Shown here: piece by piece, positions 1 to 11,323 of the stretch
How positions within the stretch are numbered: position 1 is the stretch's first letter
Layout: each line of letters starts with the position of its first letter
Assembly: GCA_027924585.1 (NCBI GenBank)
Contig: BSBM01000001.1
Span: 53,808,501-53,872,500 of the forward strand
Origin: Larix kaempferi
Taxonomy: Eukaryota > Streptophyta > Pinopsida > Pinales > Pinaceae
Length of the DNA stretch: 64,000 nt
Reading direction: 5' to 3'
Translations under genes and position numbers: made by a program
Notes under the pieces: generated by a model
The model's database searches: none
What the model was told of the DNA's origin: nothing
Seen by the model: only the letters and a program-made list of their open reading frames with translations

Positions 1-210
1 GTCACCATCATCATTCCCACTATCACCATCACCATCAAACCTCAGCATCCTCTTGCTCGTGTTTCCACCATCCTCGTCCCCATCGATCATCTATCGTCCA
101 CCATCATCCTCATGCACTGTATATCATTGTCACAATCACCATCCCCATCCTCATACCCATTATCACCATCGTCTCCATCGTGCTCATTTTCACCATTGTC
201 GCCATCATGC
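1..210. repeat. CAY-rich simple sequence
   Basis: Imperfect trinucleotide repeat of CAC, CAT and TCC steps. Any reading frame through it gives His/Pro/Ser-rich low-complexity peptide, so the short open frame here (53-277) is a by-product of composition. A related tract recurs at 838-1091, next to the 358-bp array. Confidence 0.8.
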
Positions 211-837
211 TGATTGGAATCTAGGCCATTTAGCCTCTTTGTTTATGCATTTTGGCTCAGATATGGATTGCACTTGATGTTTTTTTAGTTTTAAGCACCC
301 TTGCCATATACATGTCAGAAAACTATGCATATGTGTGTATAATGATTTGGATTCAAATTTATGCACATGAATATATATGTACAGTGAAAATGATTTAATT
401 TTTATATGTATTATCATTTAGGCCATGATTTAGGATACAAAATAGGGTTTCGAGGGTTTAGAATACAAACTAGGGTTTTTAGGCTAGGCTATGGGGTTTC
501 TAGGATAAGCTCTAGGATCTAGGTTTACGGGCTTAATGTTGAACTCCTCTATCATGACCATAACAAAAATGTAACTCTCACTCAATCCAAACCACTTATT
601 AAGCATGGGAATATTTTTATACCTTATTTTAGCACTTGCATTAGGAAGTTTCATCAAATCTTAGGGTGTTGACTAATATCCTTGGAGGACCACCTTCGAT
701 ACTCAAGGTAGAGGAAGGGGATAGATCTCAGAGGAGGGGGCACAAGGTGTTATTTATAAATAGGATCCCAATATAGGCAAGTATTTTGATATGTAATTAT
801 TTATTGTAGCGTGAAATTTTTTGGACTCTATAGGCCA
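211..837. other. Interval without recognisable gene
   Basis: No coding region is supported. Between about 425 and 540 there are several degenerate copies of an AGGGTTT-type motif that resembles the plant telomere unit TTTAGGG, but they are irregularly spaced and not in tandem. The rest is ordinary AT-rich sequence. Confidence 0.5.
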
Positions 838-1091
838 TTTAGCTCACTTTCACCATAATTCCATCCCCATGTTCATAGTCACCATCCCCATTCTCATTTT
901 CTCCATGACCATCGTGATTCATCAACACCATGCCCATTTCCACCATTAACGTCACCACCATCCTCATCATGTCTATGTTTTCACCATAAAAACCATGCCC
1001 ATTTCCACCATCAACATCACCTCCATCCTCCTCATGCCCATGTTGTCACCATCACCATCCTCATCATTCCCATCCTTTTCATACCCATGCT
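838..1091. repeat. CAY-rich tract with 65-bp duplication
   Basis: A second CAC/CAT-rich tract. It contains two similar adjacent blocks, the first starting near 927 and the second near 992 (both open with ACCATGCCCATTTCCACCAT), giving a period of about 65 bp. It abuts the 358-bp array without a gap. Confidence 0.7.
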
Positions 1092-3500
1092 CACGATTTC
1101 ATAAATTAGGGTTTGGCCTAGTAAGAGAGAATGCAATTTCTACACTAGGGGTTCAACTTTGGAAATTCCTCGACTGTAAACTTGTGGCTTGCATTCCCAC
1201 GTTGAACCTACCCAAACACACTTGCAGGGTCTCGCGGAACTCAATTCTGCAACCCGGATCAAATTATATGCTCCCAATAGGGATTCAACATGTGTCCTTG
1301 AAAACCTTCAGGAAGCGAGTTTAAACAGGCCATAAAGTGAATACCATGGCTCAAATCGATGACCTTTGACTCTATTGCAATTGGGGCATTGGGATAATTC
1401 TAGGAGTGCCTCACTCGCGTGGGTCCATGGCACATATTCTATCCTATTTCGCAATTTCATAAACTAGGGTTTGGTTGAGTAGGAGACAATGCAATTTTTT
1501 CACAAGGGGTCAAATTTGGAAATTACTCGACCATGAAATTATGGCTAGCATTCCCACATAGAACCTTACCAAACACACTTGTATGATCTCGTGGAACTCA
1601 ATTTTGTTGCCCGGATCAAATTCTATGCCCCTGACAGGGATTCGACATGTGTCCCTGAAAGCCTCCAAGAGGCAAGTTTAAACGGGCCATAAAATGATAA
1701 TCATGTCTTGGATCGATGAACCTTTGACTCCATTGTAATCAAGACATCATATTAATGCTAGGGTTTCCTCTTTTGCATGGGTGCATGGCCCGGATCTTGT
1801 CATATTTCACGATTTCATATACTAGGTTTGGCCCAGTAAGAGAGAATGCAATTTTTGCACAAGGGGGTCAACTTTGGAAATTCCTTGACCGTCAACTTGT
1901 GGCTAGCATTCCCATGTTGAACCTGCCTAAACACACTTGTAGGGTCTCACAGAACTTAATTTTGCTACTTGGATCAAATTCTATGCCCCCGGCATGGATT
2001 CAACATGTGTCCCTGAAAGCCTCCAAGAGGTGAGTTTAAACGAGCCATAAAACGAATACCATGGCTCAAATAACCAAGCCATTGACTCAGTTAGAATCAG
2101 AACATCATGATAATGTTGGGGTTCCTCTCTTGCATGGGTCCATGGCCCAGATCCCATCCTATTTCATGATTTCATAAACTAGATTTTGGCTCAGTAGGAG
2201 AATGCAATTTTTGCACAAGGGGGTCAAATTTGGAAATTCATCGACCATGAACTCGTGGATAGTGTTCCCATGTTGAACCTACCCAAACACACTTGCAGGG
2301 TCTCGCGGAACTTAATTTTGTTTCCCAGATCAAATTCTATGCCCCCAACAGGGATTCACAATGTGTCATTGAAAGCCTCTAGGAGGCGAGTTTAAATGGG
2401 CCATAAAATCAAGACCGTAGCTTGGATCAATAAACCGTCAAATTCGTTGGAATTGGGACATTGAGATAATGATAGGGATGCCTCTCTCTCATGGATCCAT
2501 GGCCCATATCCCATCCTATTTCATGATTTCATAAAGTAGGGTTTGGATCAATAGGAGAGAATGCAATTTTTGCACAAGGGGGTCAACTTTGGAAATTCCT
2601 TGACCCTGAACTCGTGGCTAGAATTCCCATGTCAAACCTACCCAAACACACTTTTAGAATCTCTCAGAACTCAATTCTGCTACCTAGATCAAATTATATG
2701 CCCCCGGTTGGGATTCAACATGTGTCCCTTAAAGCCTCAAGGAGGCCACTTTAAATGGGCCATAAAATGATGACCATGCCTCGAACCAATGAACCATTGA
2801 ATCCGTTGGAATCATGAAATCATATTGATGCTAGGGGTTCCTCTCTTGCATGGTTCCATGGCTTGGATCCTATCTTTCTTTCATGATTTCATAAAATAGG
2901 GTTTGGCCCAGTAAGAGAGAATGCAATTTTTGCAAAAGGGGGACAACTTTGGAAATTCCTCGACCATGAACTCGTGGCTAGTATTCCCACATCGAACCTA
3001 CTCAAACACACTTGCAGGGTCTCATTGAACTTAATTGTGCTACCCGAATCAAATTATATGCCCCCAACAGGGATTCAACACGTGTCCCTGAAAGCCTCCA
3101 GGAGGCAAGTTTAAACATGCCATAAAATGAAGACTATGGATTAGATTGACAAACCGTAGACTTCATTGGAATCAGGACATCGGGATAATTCCAAGGGTGC
3201 CTCTCTCATGTGGTTCAATGGCCAAAATCCAGTACTATTTCATGATTTCATAAACTAGGGATTGGGCCAATAAGAGAGAATGCAATTTTTGCACAAGGGG
3301 GTCAACTTTGGAAATTCCTCGATCGTGACCTCGTGGCTAGCATTCCCACATCAAACCTACCCAAAACCACTTGCAAGATCTCAGGGAACTCAACTGCATG
3401 GATCAAATTCTATGCCCCAATAGGGATTCAACATGTGTCCCTAAAATCCTTAAGGAAGCAAGTTTAGACGGTCCATAAAATGATAATTGTGGCCTGGATT
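1092..3500. repeat. Tandem array of about 358-bp units
   Basis: The landmark ATGCAATTT...CAAGGGG followed by AACTTTGGAAATTCCT recurs at 1131, 1489, 1846, 2202, 2561, 2921 and 3280, giving spacings of 356-360 bp and about 6.7 units. Each unit also holds a GATTTCATAAACTAGGG-like start, an ATTCAACATGTGTCC segment and a GGCCATAAAATGA-type segment. Units differ at many positions, and the last one is cut short near 3500. The short open frames inside (for example 1755-2033 and 2561-2770) are the same peptide repeated and broken, so I do not call them genes. This could be a satellite-type repeat or an amplified piece of a mobile element; the sequence does not decide. Confidence 0.9.
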
Positions 3501-3897
3501 AACATTGATGAAGCAAGTTTAGACAGTCCATATTGATGTAGCAACATTTTGAGAACAATCTTAGCAAGAGAGGCCATGAATTAGATTAACTATGTTGTGG
3601 AAGCATAACTGATTATATGCAAAAGAGTTGGAAGGGAGAAAAATTAGCTAAGGAATAAATGATAATAATAATAAAGTCTTTATCTAGTGTTGGTGAAGGG
3701 ATTGTGTAATCCTCCATAAGAAACAAACTAATTAGGTAACGTCAAAGATGTTTATGGAATCCATGCAAGTATGGATTTATTTATATTAGTTGCAAAGTGT
3801 TGGGAAAATGGATAGGGTAAGAATAACTTTAGCCATATTTTAACATCATAAATTGGTATGTTTGTGATGTTTGAATGCATTTATGTGAAGGATATCC
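3501..3897. other. Interval without recognisable gene
   Basis: AT-rich sequence with no supported coding region. A 28-bp echo of the array end (GAAGCAAGTTTAGAC) is repeated near 3510, about 57 bp after its first occurrence at 3453, as a small local duplication. Confidence 0.5.
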
Positions 3898-4253
3898 CAC
3901 TAAGTATGTTATGGTACAAGGTAGTAAAGGTAAACAGTCTTATACATATATGACTGATATAGTCTAGAATTAATTCATATGAAATTAAAAATAGCATGTT
4001 ATGTGTTTGTTGGTTATGAGGACATTACCAAGGCAAGTCAAGAGCTGTGATCTTAAGGTGAAAGTGAATTCCATGCAAGATATGCATGGGTGAGGCCATA
4101 GTGATTTTAGATATGGAAAGGTTATAGTGCTACACAACTATCTAATGGTCTTTATACTTGTGTCAGTGACTTGGACTGTAACCTTGTTTCCATCATAGAG
4201 ACACCATCTAAGGGGAAGGGTTTCTTGAGGGACTATAGAGCAAAGAAGGGAAA
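3898..4253. repeat. Left copy of a 355-bp direct repeat flanking the chromovirus
   Basis: This block matches 21412-21765 along its whole length in the same orientation. Shared stretches include TATGTTATGGTA, CCAAGGCAAGTCAAGA, CATGGGTGAGGCCATA and GCAAAGAAGGGAAATG. It lies immediately outside the left LTR, and its partner lies immediately outside the right LTR, so it is not part of the LTR itself. It is much longer than a normal 5-bp target-site duplication. Confidence 0.8.
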
Positions 4254-4577
4254 TGTAGCAAATTCCCCAAATAGCATAAAAATAGAAAGAAAGAGTAACC
4301 CAATGCCTTGAGAATGAAATAAATGCACGATACAAGATTCCCCAAATAGCATAAAAATAGAAAGAAAGAGTAACCCAATGCCTTGAGAATGAAATAAATG
4401 CACGATACAAGATTATATGATCCTAAAACTATGTCTCCTTGTTATATATATAGGAGACAAATGGTACAATTACAATTCTAGTTGACCATACAATTACAAT
4501 TAAGGTCCTAGATAACCAATAAATATAATATTAATATAGTAATAGAAACATAATGTTACAATATTTAGGGCTCAACA
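4254..4577 (-). repeat. 3' LTR of the minus-strand chromovirus
   Basis: It starts TGTAGCAAATT and ends GGGCTCAACA on the plus strand. It matches 21096-21410 through shared blocks such as AAAGAAAGAGTAACC, GTCTCCTTG, TATATAGGAGACAAA and GACCATACAATTACAATTAA. The left end is less certain than the right, because the adjoining direct repeat also ends in AAATG. Confidence 0.8.
4263..4412. repeat. Perfect 75-bp tandem duplication inside the LTR
   Basis: Positions 4263-4337 and 4338-4412 read the same base for base. The partner LTR at 21096 has one diverged version of this block. The duplication is therefore younger than the element. Confidence 0.9.
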
Positions 4578-4592
4578 TGCACCTCCCCTTCA
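4578..4592 (-). other. Polypurine tract of the minus-strand chromovirus
   Basis: On the minus strand this reads TGAAGGGGAGGTGCA directly before the LTR start TGTTGAGCCC. This is the usual position and composition of the primer for plus-strand DNA synthesis. Confidence 0.75.
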
Positions 4593-4639
4593 AACAAGTG
4601 TTGTCATTAACACTTGTTTAACTCTGGATGTTTCTACAT

Positions 4640-7067
4640 GCTAAACTCATCTTCCCATTTCATCTCTTCTATTGGAAAGTTCTTCTAATTGATAAGGTAC
4701 TCAGTAATTTCTCAATTTCGTAGTTGCTTGATCCTTGTGTAAGGATTGTTTCATATTCTAGTATCAATTTCCCTTCTTCATCAATCTCTAGTAAAATGTT
4801 TTGGACTAGGATCTTGTCACCAATTACCATTTTTAGGCAAGAAACATGGAAGACTGGATGTACATGTGAAGATGGAGGAAACCCCAATTTGTAATCCATA
4901 CTTCCAATCCTCTACAACACCTTATAGGGACCATAGTATTTAGGTGCTAATTTATTTTCCTTGTTTTTTTGTTTGATGGATATTTGTTTATATGGTTGTA
5001 GCCTAAAAAATACTCAATCTCCCACTTCAAATTTCCTTTCACTAAAATGGTGATCTCATATTGTTTCATCATATTTTGCGCTATATCCAAGTTATCTATC
5101 AATATTTGGAGGAGCTTTTATTTTTGTTATGTGTGATCCTCCAATGCTTGAACCTTAGCTTTCTCTTTCAAGGATGATGTGATGGAAGGAGGATGATACC
5201 CATAATGTTCCATAGATTGTGACATAACCACTTAACCCATTGTGTTTGTTTATTAGATGCAAAGCAACAAAATACCCTTCTAGGCATTTATTCACAACCT
5301 CATTTTTCCCATCAAATTGAGGATGGTATGAGGATTTGTGAGCCAACTGAGTGCCCAAACAAGAAAATAATTCCTTCTAAAAATTAACTTTGAAAATTAG
5401 ATCTCTATCATTACAATAATCTTAGGGATTCCAAGTAGCTTCTGAACTATTTCCATGAATGTTGCAACTACTAAACTTGTTTTAATAGGATGAGAAAGAG
5501 AGTAGAAAAGGGCATACTTTATGAGCCGATCCACTACTACCATGTTTATAGTATTTTCTTTTGTATTTGAAAGACATCTGATAAAATTTATTGATACCTA
5601 TTCCCAACATTGACTTGGTGTGGCTAATGGCTATAGAATATGTGGTGTCTTGATTGCCTCTCCTTTGTTCTGTTGGAAAACCAAAAATTCTTCCAAAAGA
5701 ATTGGACATCAATATTAAGACTTTCCCAGAAAAAATCCTTCTTGATCATGTGGTAAGTTATCAAGAACATTGGATGTCCTCCTATAAGAGAAGTGTGCAA
5801 TTCCAAAAGGACCTTCTATTTGAGTTAGAATTTTGGCATAAATCTAGGCAATCCTGGAACCATAGTTAATCATTCTTCCACACAAATTTATTTAGTAAAC
5901 TAGGGTCCTCATGAAGTTTTTTAATTATCTTGCATGATTTTTTATCCTATTTCCATTATATCCTTGCTTCTTCCACCCAATAAAATTTCATAATGGAAAT
6001 AACACACACTAACCCTTCTATGACATCTTATTTTCTTGAAAGTGCATCTGCCACCACATTTTGTTTTCATTTTTTGTAGATAATTTCAAGGTCATAATTG
6101 AGCATCTTTGTAACCCAATTTTGTTTCTCTTCTAAAAATAATCATTGTTCCAAGAATTAATTAAGACTGTCATGAACTATTATTACCTTGAAATTTCTTC
6201 CTATTAGGTAAGGGTGTCATTTCTTAATTGAATGCAATATGGCCAACATTTCCTTTTCATAAATATGGCCAACATTTGCTTAATTTTTCTCCTTTAAGTT
6301 GGAAAATTTCAAAGGAAATGTGCCTTCCTTCTTGCATTAAAACTACACCACTATGATTCCCTGGGGCATCACATTCCACAATAGACGTTTTTTTTAAAGT
6401 CAAGCATGGCTAATCTTAGAGTCAATATGCATAGCCACTTTAAGTTTTACAAAATATTTTGTTGCTTCTTGAATCCAAGAGAAAACCTCATTTTTCATTA
6501 ACCTTGCTAGAGGTGTTTCTATTTGACCATAACTCTTGATGAACTTACAATAGTATCCTGTCAATCCTAAGAATTTTCTAAGATTATCCTAGGTTTTAGG
6601 AATTGGCCATTCCACGATAGCCTTAATTTTTCTAGCGTCCACTTTGACACCTTCCTGAGATATGACCAAAATATTCCACCTATTGAACGCTAAAGGCACA
6701 CTTTGAAGGCTTGGCATATAGTTGGCACTCCTCCAATAGTTTTAAAACCTGTCAAAATGTTGTACATGCTCTTCCTAAGATTTTTTATATATTGGTATAT
6801 CATCAAAAAATACTAATACAAATTTTATGAGGAAGGGTTTACAAATAGAATTCATCAAGCTTTGAAATGTGGAAAGTGCATTGGTAAGACCAAATGGAAT
6901 CACCAAAAACTCATAATGACCTTCATGTGTTTCGAAGGATATTTTCATAATGTCTTCTTTCCTTATTCTAATTTGATGATATCTAGAATGAAGATCCAAC
7001 TTGGTAAAGAAAAATTCTCCTTGTAATTCATCAATGATAGGAATAGGAAACTTATCTTTAAAGGTCT
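4640..7067 (-). pseudogene. pol remnant: RT second half, RNase H, integrase, chromodomain
   Basis: Minus-strand fragments of a chromovirus pol polyprotein in the normal order. RT motifs are at 6775-7060 ([35 protein letters not shown], and FFDD for the catalytic aspartates). A diverged RT-to-RNase H junction (LGLTGYY-like) follows near 6540-6600. The integrase zinc finger (HTSLIGGHPMFLITYH) lies at 5640-5800 and a later integrase motif (YHPQFDGKNEVVNKCLE) at 5270-5330. At 4670-4900 the conserved tail [10 protein letters not shown] is followed by a chromodomain remnant (TEYLIN, stop, KNFPIEEMKWEDEF) in which a TAG stands where tryptophan is expected. Several frameshifts and stops make it nonfunctional. 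The chromodomain supports assignment to chromoviruses, which use it to direct integration. Confidence 0.85.
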
Positions 7068-8243
7068 TGTAACACCCCATTTTTTACCCAGTATGTTAAG
7101 GTGTAATTATATATATTTTGATGAAATGCATAGAAGTTAGAAATGAATGGTATAGTGTGACCAAGATGATGTAAATATTTAAATTTTTACTTTTAATATA
7201 AAATCCATGACTACTGCAAACTAAAAAGGAAGAAGAAGAGATGGGGGGCTATGATTCCATGAGAGGAGAAAGTGAGAAGAGGGTTAAAGGGGGAGATGAC
7301 CCTCGTGACTTATAAGCTTAAGTCATTATCCTTATTATTCCTTTTGTCCAAATTTTTTATAAAATCCTTATTTACTAAAGCACATTAGCCATAACCTTGA
7401 GTTGATTATCCTAAGATTGGGGTTAGAAGGGGATAGGTGAACTACCCATGCATGCCACTTGGATAGATATCAACATCCATACACATTATGGAGATTTAGT
7501 TTATTGAAGGGGGATCTATCATTAAGACATAACTCATTCTTCCATTAGGGATCGATCACGAATACGATAACTTGGAGCCATCACCTATACATTGAGCCAT
7601 CAGATGTACCATAGTTGGGAGCCAGACATGAGAACTCAGGAAAAATTACAATGGAGTTCCCGGGAGTTCGAGCATGGAGATTCCCTAGCTAGCCTTTGCT
7701 AGAGACTTGGAAGGGAGTTGGGGAAAATAGTCCAAGGAACTATTAACTTAGAGAAGGGAACCCCATTCCTTTGTTTGTGCAGGCTAATGGAGGAGGAGTG
7801 CTAGAAGACTGGGATATTAATTTGTAGAGAGGAAGTTTGGCACCTTCATGTGGATTGATAGCCATAGCTCGGGGGTGGCCTATGTTATAGAGATAATTGG
7901 TATAACAGAGTGCCTATGGATGGGAGGAACGTCCTTAGTCTGTATTTTGTAGTCTATAGTGAATGAAATACCATGTATTTGAATTTTGTTATGCATGTTG
8001 TTAAATTAATTATTATTTGATTATTCAAATGCATGGAATTCTTGGCATTGTATGAATGAATTCACGTGGGAATTCATGTACAACTTTATTTTTGCATATG
8101 TTATTTTAGGTGACTAGTTATGTTTAATTCCTCTATAAAATTAATAAATAATATATGGAAAATTAAATTGAGTATCATAGGTGTTTTTTGACAAGTTATG
8201 GAGTATCGCGTGCCCCAAATGCATTGTGGGATCACTGGGTATA
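7068..8243. mobile_element. About 1.2-kb insertion in the chromovirus RT, possibly a solo LTR
   Basis: The RT frame stops between the codons for NKMTF (ending at about 8244) and KDKFPIP (starting at about 7062), two stretches that are adjacent in normal RT, so everything between is inserted. The left edge reads TGTAACACCCCATTTTTTAC, a common start for plant gypsy LTRs. The inside has no coding region but does have LTR-like AT-rich sequence. AAGGTC stands at the left junction and AAAGTC at the right, a possible imperfect target duplication. The right end does not show a clear CA, so the exact boundary and the solo-LTR reading are uncertain. Confidence 0.55.
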
Positions 8244-9190
8244 TGGAAAGTCATCTTATTAAGCTCTCTATAATCTGGACACATACGCCATGAACCTTCA
8301 TTTTTGTGAACCAACACCATTATTGCAGAGAACACACTTTGGCTAGGTTGAATGATGCCTGCATCTAACATTTCTTGAACCATATTTTCAATTTCACTAT
8401 TTTTTGCATATGGTGTACTTCTTGGTTGCAAGTGAATAGCATGGCCATGATCTCAATTAGGTGGATTGCCTTTAGGCATATCTCCAAATACCGAGTGATA
8501 TTCAATAACTTGTTGGAGATCCACTTGAATAGAGAGTATAGATGCTTGAACATAGTAAGAACAATAATGCAATTACTCCATGGTGCCCCCTTTAGTAGCA
8601 TTTTTTTCATGTTGTTAGAGGTTATCACTTTAGACGGTTTCCTTGGATTAACTCTAAGTTCAATTTCCTTTCCTTCTAAAGAGAATCTCTGAAAATTTCC
8701 TAAAAATTAAGAGCCACTAATCCCAATGATTGCAGTCATTTGACCCCTAGTATAACATCAACGCCACCCATTTGGATTGAAATCATTGGACTGCCCAATA
8801 AATACCACTCCATAGTACGCTTAATACTATGGCGCTTCCCTAAAAAAAATTTAGTGTCTCCATTTACAATCATGACTTGAAGTTATGGTGTTGGATATAC
8901 AAATAAATTGAGAAGTTTGGTTTGTTTTCAATTAATGAAGTTATGGGTAGTACCAGAATCAATCAACATTGTTACACTTTTCTTTTTGATATATCCTTCT
9001 ACCTTGATATTTTGAGGAGTGTTAATGCCAACCAATGTGTTGTGGAAAAAATTGCACAAGTATGCACTCTTCCACTTGGTAAGGGGATAGGCCTTGTAGG
9101 TTGCAGCAAGGCCTTGGTCCTTGGAGCCCCTATGGGGGTGTGATTTGGTTGTCCTCCAAGTGATCCTGCAATATATTGTTAGGGGAATTA
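8244..9190 (-). pseudogene. pol remnant: protease and RT first half
   Basis: The minus strand carries the aspartic protease active-site region TMLIDSGTTHNFIN at 8930-8975, a second protease motif (GVDVILGVK) near 8730-8765, and the N-terminal part of RT at 8244-8440 (MVQEMLDAGIIQPSQS, GSWRMCPDYRELNKMTF). Spacing fits a chromovirus pol. Stops and frameshifts separate the parts. The upstream (gag) side is cut off at 9190, where the 10.7-kb gypsy element is inserted, and the sequence resumes at 19881. Confidence 0.8.
9186..9190. other. Left target-site duplication of the 10.7-kb element
   Basis: The five bases AATTA lie directly before the 5' LTR. The five after the 3' LTR (19881-19885) are AATTC, four of five matching. 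This is the expected length for a Ty3/gypsy insertion. Confidence 0.6.
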
Positions 9191-10217
9191 TGCTATAACC
9201 AAATTTGGCACTTCTCCGTCTGTGATGACGCTTGCATGTTAGGCTTCCATGGCGACACTTCATGAAGCTATTGTGGGTCACAAAAAAGGACATTATGGAT
9301 GGAAGAACCATATTTGGGACCTCAATTGGATGGCCTTAACTCATTCATGGTTCATTCAATAGTTAGGGAGCTTATGAACACATTTGGAGACTAAACACCT
9401 CCTGAAAAACCCTGAAAATGGCATTTTTCCTCATTTTTTCACCCACGCGCAGGTTGTACATGGTCTACCTGCGTGTTGTGCACACCTTGATCCATATCTC
9501 ACCTACGTGTGCCTCAGTAAAAGCCAAAAAATATAAAAACTCTCGAAAAATGGGTGGTTTGGGTGGTTTTGTAACTGCCTCCTTGGTTTCAACTGCTCCC
9601 TCCTCGACCCTATATTCTTCTTTCACTATAAAAGAGAGGGAGAGGGTCCATGAATGGGACACTTAGCCCATGTAATGTTATGCTGGAGAAATTTTAACTC
9701 CCATCCCCATCACTTGTGCACTAACTGATCCTAAACCCTTATACATTTGATCAAAGGTTGGGATCTTGAAGGAGAGAAGCAGGAGATCCAAAATTGAAGG
9801 TTTCATGAAGTGCCTAGATTGAAGGAAGGTAACATTATGTACTTAATTCATTATTTAATGAAAGAATAGAGATTTTCCCCTTTCCAAACAACTGTATATG
9901 TGTTTATCTCAGATTTATTTGCATCTTTATGTTCATTGTAATAGCTTTTTATTATTCATTTGAATTTCAATAGTGTGTTTGTAGCCAATTATGTTTGAGG
10001 AAGGTCTTTGGTTTGGTTTTGCAAGTCTTGTGATTGGAGATCAAGAGGAAAGTTCAAGGTGAATTTTAGGATCAACCTTGATTTGTGAGGTACATTCCTT
10101 CTTAATCCCTGAACTTTTGCTTATTTTTTATTGTTGAAGAACCTTAGTCATCTACTCTTTCCAACCCCAGCATGTTGGTGGCCTCACCCCAACCATTGGA
10201 ACTTTTTCCTAACAACA
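9191..10217 (+). repeat. 5' LTR of the 10.7-kb element
   Basis: It begins TG and ends CA and pairs with 18860-19880. Shared blocks include CACTTCATGAAGCT, TGGGACCTCAATTGGATGGC and ACTCATTCATGGTTCATTCA. A TATA box (CTATAAAAGAGAGGG, near 9626) is conserved in both LTRs. The copies differ visibly, roughly one base in ten by eye, so the insertion is not recent. Confidence 0.9.
9627..9634 (+). promoter_or_regulatory. TATA box in the 5' LTR
   Basis: TATAAAAG preceded by TTCTTTCAC. The same box is at 19289-19296 in the 3' LTR. It would have driven transcription of the retroelement. Confidence 0.6.
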
Positions 10218-10221
10218 GAAT

Positions 10222-10239
10222 TGGTGACTCTGTTGGGGA
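10222..10239 (+). other. Primer binding site of the 10.7-kb element
   Basis: TGGTGACTCTGTTGGGGA starts 4 bases after the 5' LTR end and opens with TGG, complementary to the CCA end of a tRNA. A closely similar site follows the LTR of the large element at 43479. I do not assign the tRNA. Confidence 0.7.
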
Positions 10240-11323
10240 GAAACCTATCTGATTTTGGGTCTCCAAGGTTATTTTTCTAGTTAGATTGAATTTATGAGTC
10301 TAATTTCAAGTTAGGAACAGTCTCTGGACTTTGTTATACCCTTCCACTATCAATTTGAGAGTTGGATTTGCTTTTTTGGACACTTCCTATACCCACGCGC
10401 AAGTGACAGCACTTACAGGTGCAATGTTTGCCTCAAACACACTGGTGATGGTCTTAACACCTACGTGTTACACCCTATTGTGCATGTTGTTCACCAGCGT
10501 GTCCCTCCTTTAGATGACTTTCTCACTTTTAGGTCTGTTTGGGAGGTTTTGGTGGGATTTTTTTGGAGTGTTTGTTGATCCTTGTTCTGTATGGGAACGT
10601 ATTTGTACTAAATGTATCGCAAGGTATTCCGATCATACAAGGGGGCATTGACACTAGATTTCCATGGAGGGGAAATTCCACTCAAGGAATTATCCAGGTG
10701 GATATTGGTGGCCACCCTCCTATTCCACTCGGGGCCCCAACATTGTTCTTTCAATTCTTCCAATTTCCTTATTTATACCACAACTTACTATTTTTAGCAG
10801 TTTTTTGGGTTCTAAACTTCCGGAGCCGTTTTGAGGCCCTAAACGATGTTTTTTGGGGAATCTCGCTCGATGAATGTTCTCATTCACATTTTTTAGTGTA
10901 GTCCTTGGATAGATATTTCCAACGAGGTATCATTTGCGTCAAACGGGGATTATATGCCAAAGTTACGACATCGGGAAATTGATGTACCAATTTACCCCAA
11001 CGGGGCCCATAGTTTGGCATGGTTTCATCTCCTAGGGTTAGGTTTTTGGATGTTTAGGGTTTTCCTTTGTTTCTCAATAATAGAGAGGCTTCAAGCCCCA
11101 TTGTAAGCAGATCTTAGAGGCCGGTAGCCGACACATCTCTTCTCAAAGATAGCTACCAACGCTCTAGCTAGTTTATTTCCACTTTGTCTGTAAGCATATT
11201 TCTGTTATGTGATATTAATGAAATGAAGTCTTATTTATGTTGCACCTCTACGTTTATGTGTGTTTTTGTAACCCCTTGCGTTCCTTCATAAGTCTGGATC
11301 AATGAAATGTACCTTTTACTTGG
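10240..11323 (+). other. Untranslated leader of the 10.7-kb element
   Basis: No conserved protein signal is seen in this 1.1-kb stretch between primer site and gag. The open frames at 10331-10513, 10539-10901 and 10612-10797 overlap in different frames and look random. Confidence 0.5.

Noticed and set aside
53-277. His-rich open reading frame that could pass for a metal-binding peptide
   Set aside because: It is the direct translation of a CAY-type simple repeat; the strand and frame pattern follow the repeat, not a gene.
425-540. Interstitial telomere repeat
   Set aside because: AGGGTTT-like words occur but are irregularly spaced and variable; there is no tandem TTTAGGG run.
1092-3500. CRISPR-like array or tandem gene family
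   Set aside because: Units are 358 bp without spacers of constant length, and the repeated frames are broken differently in each unit.
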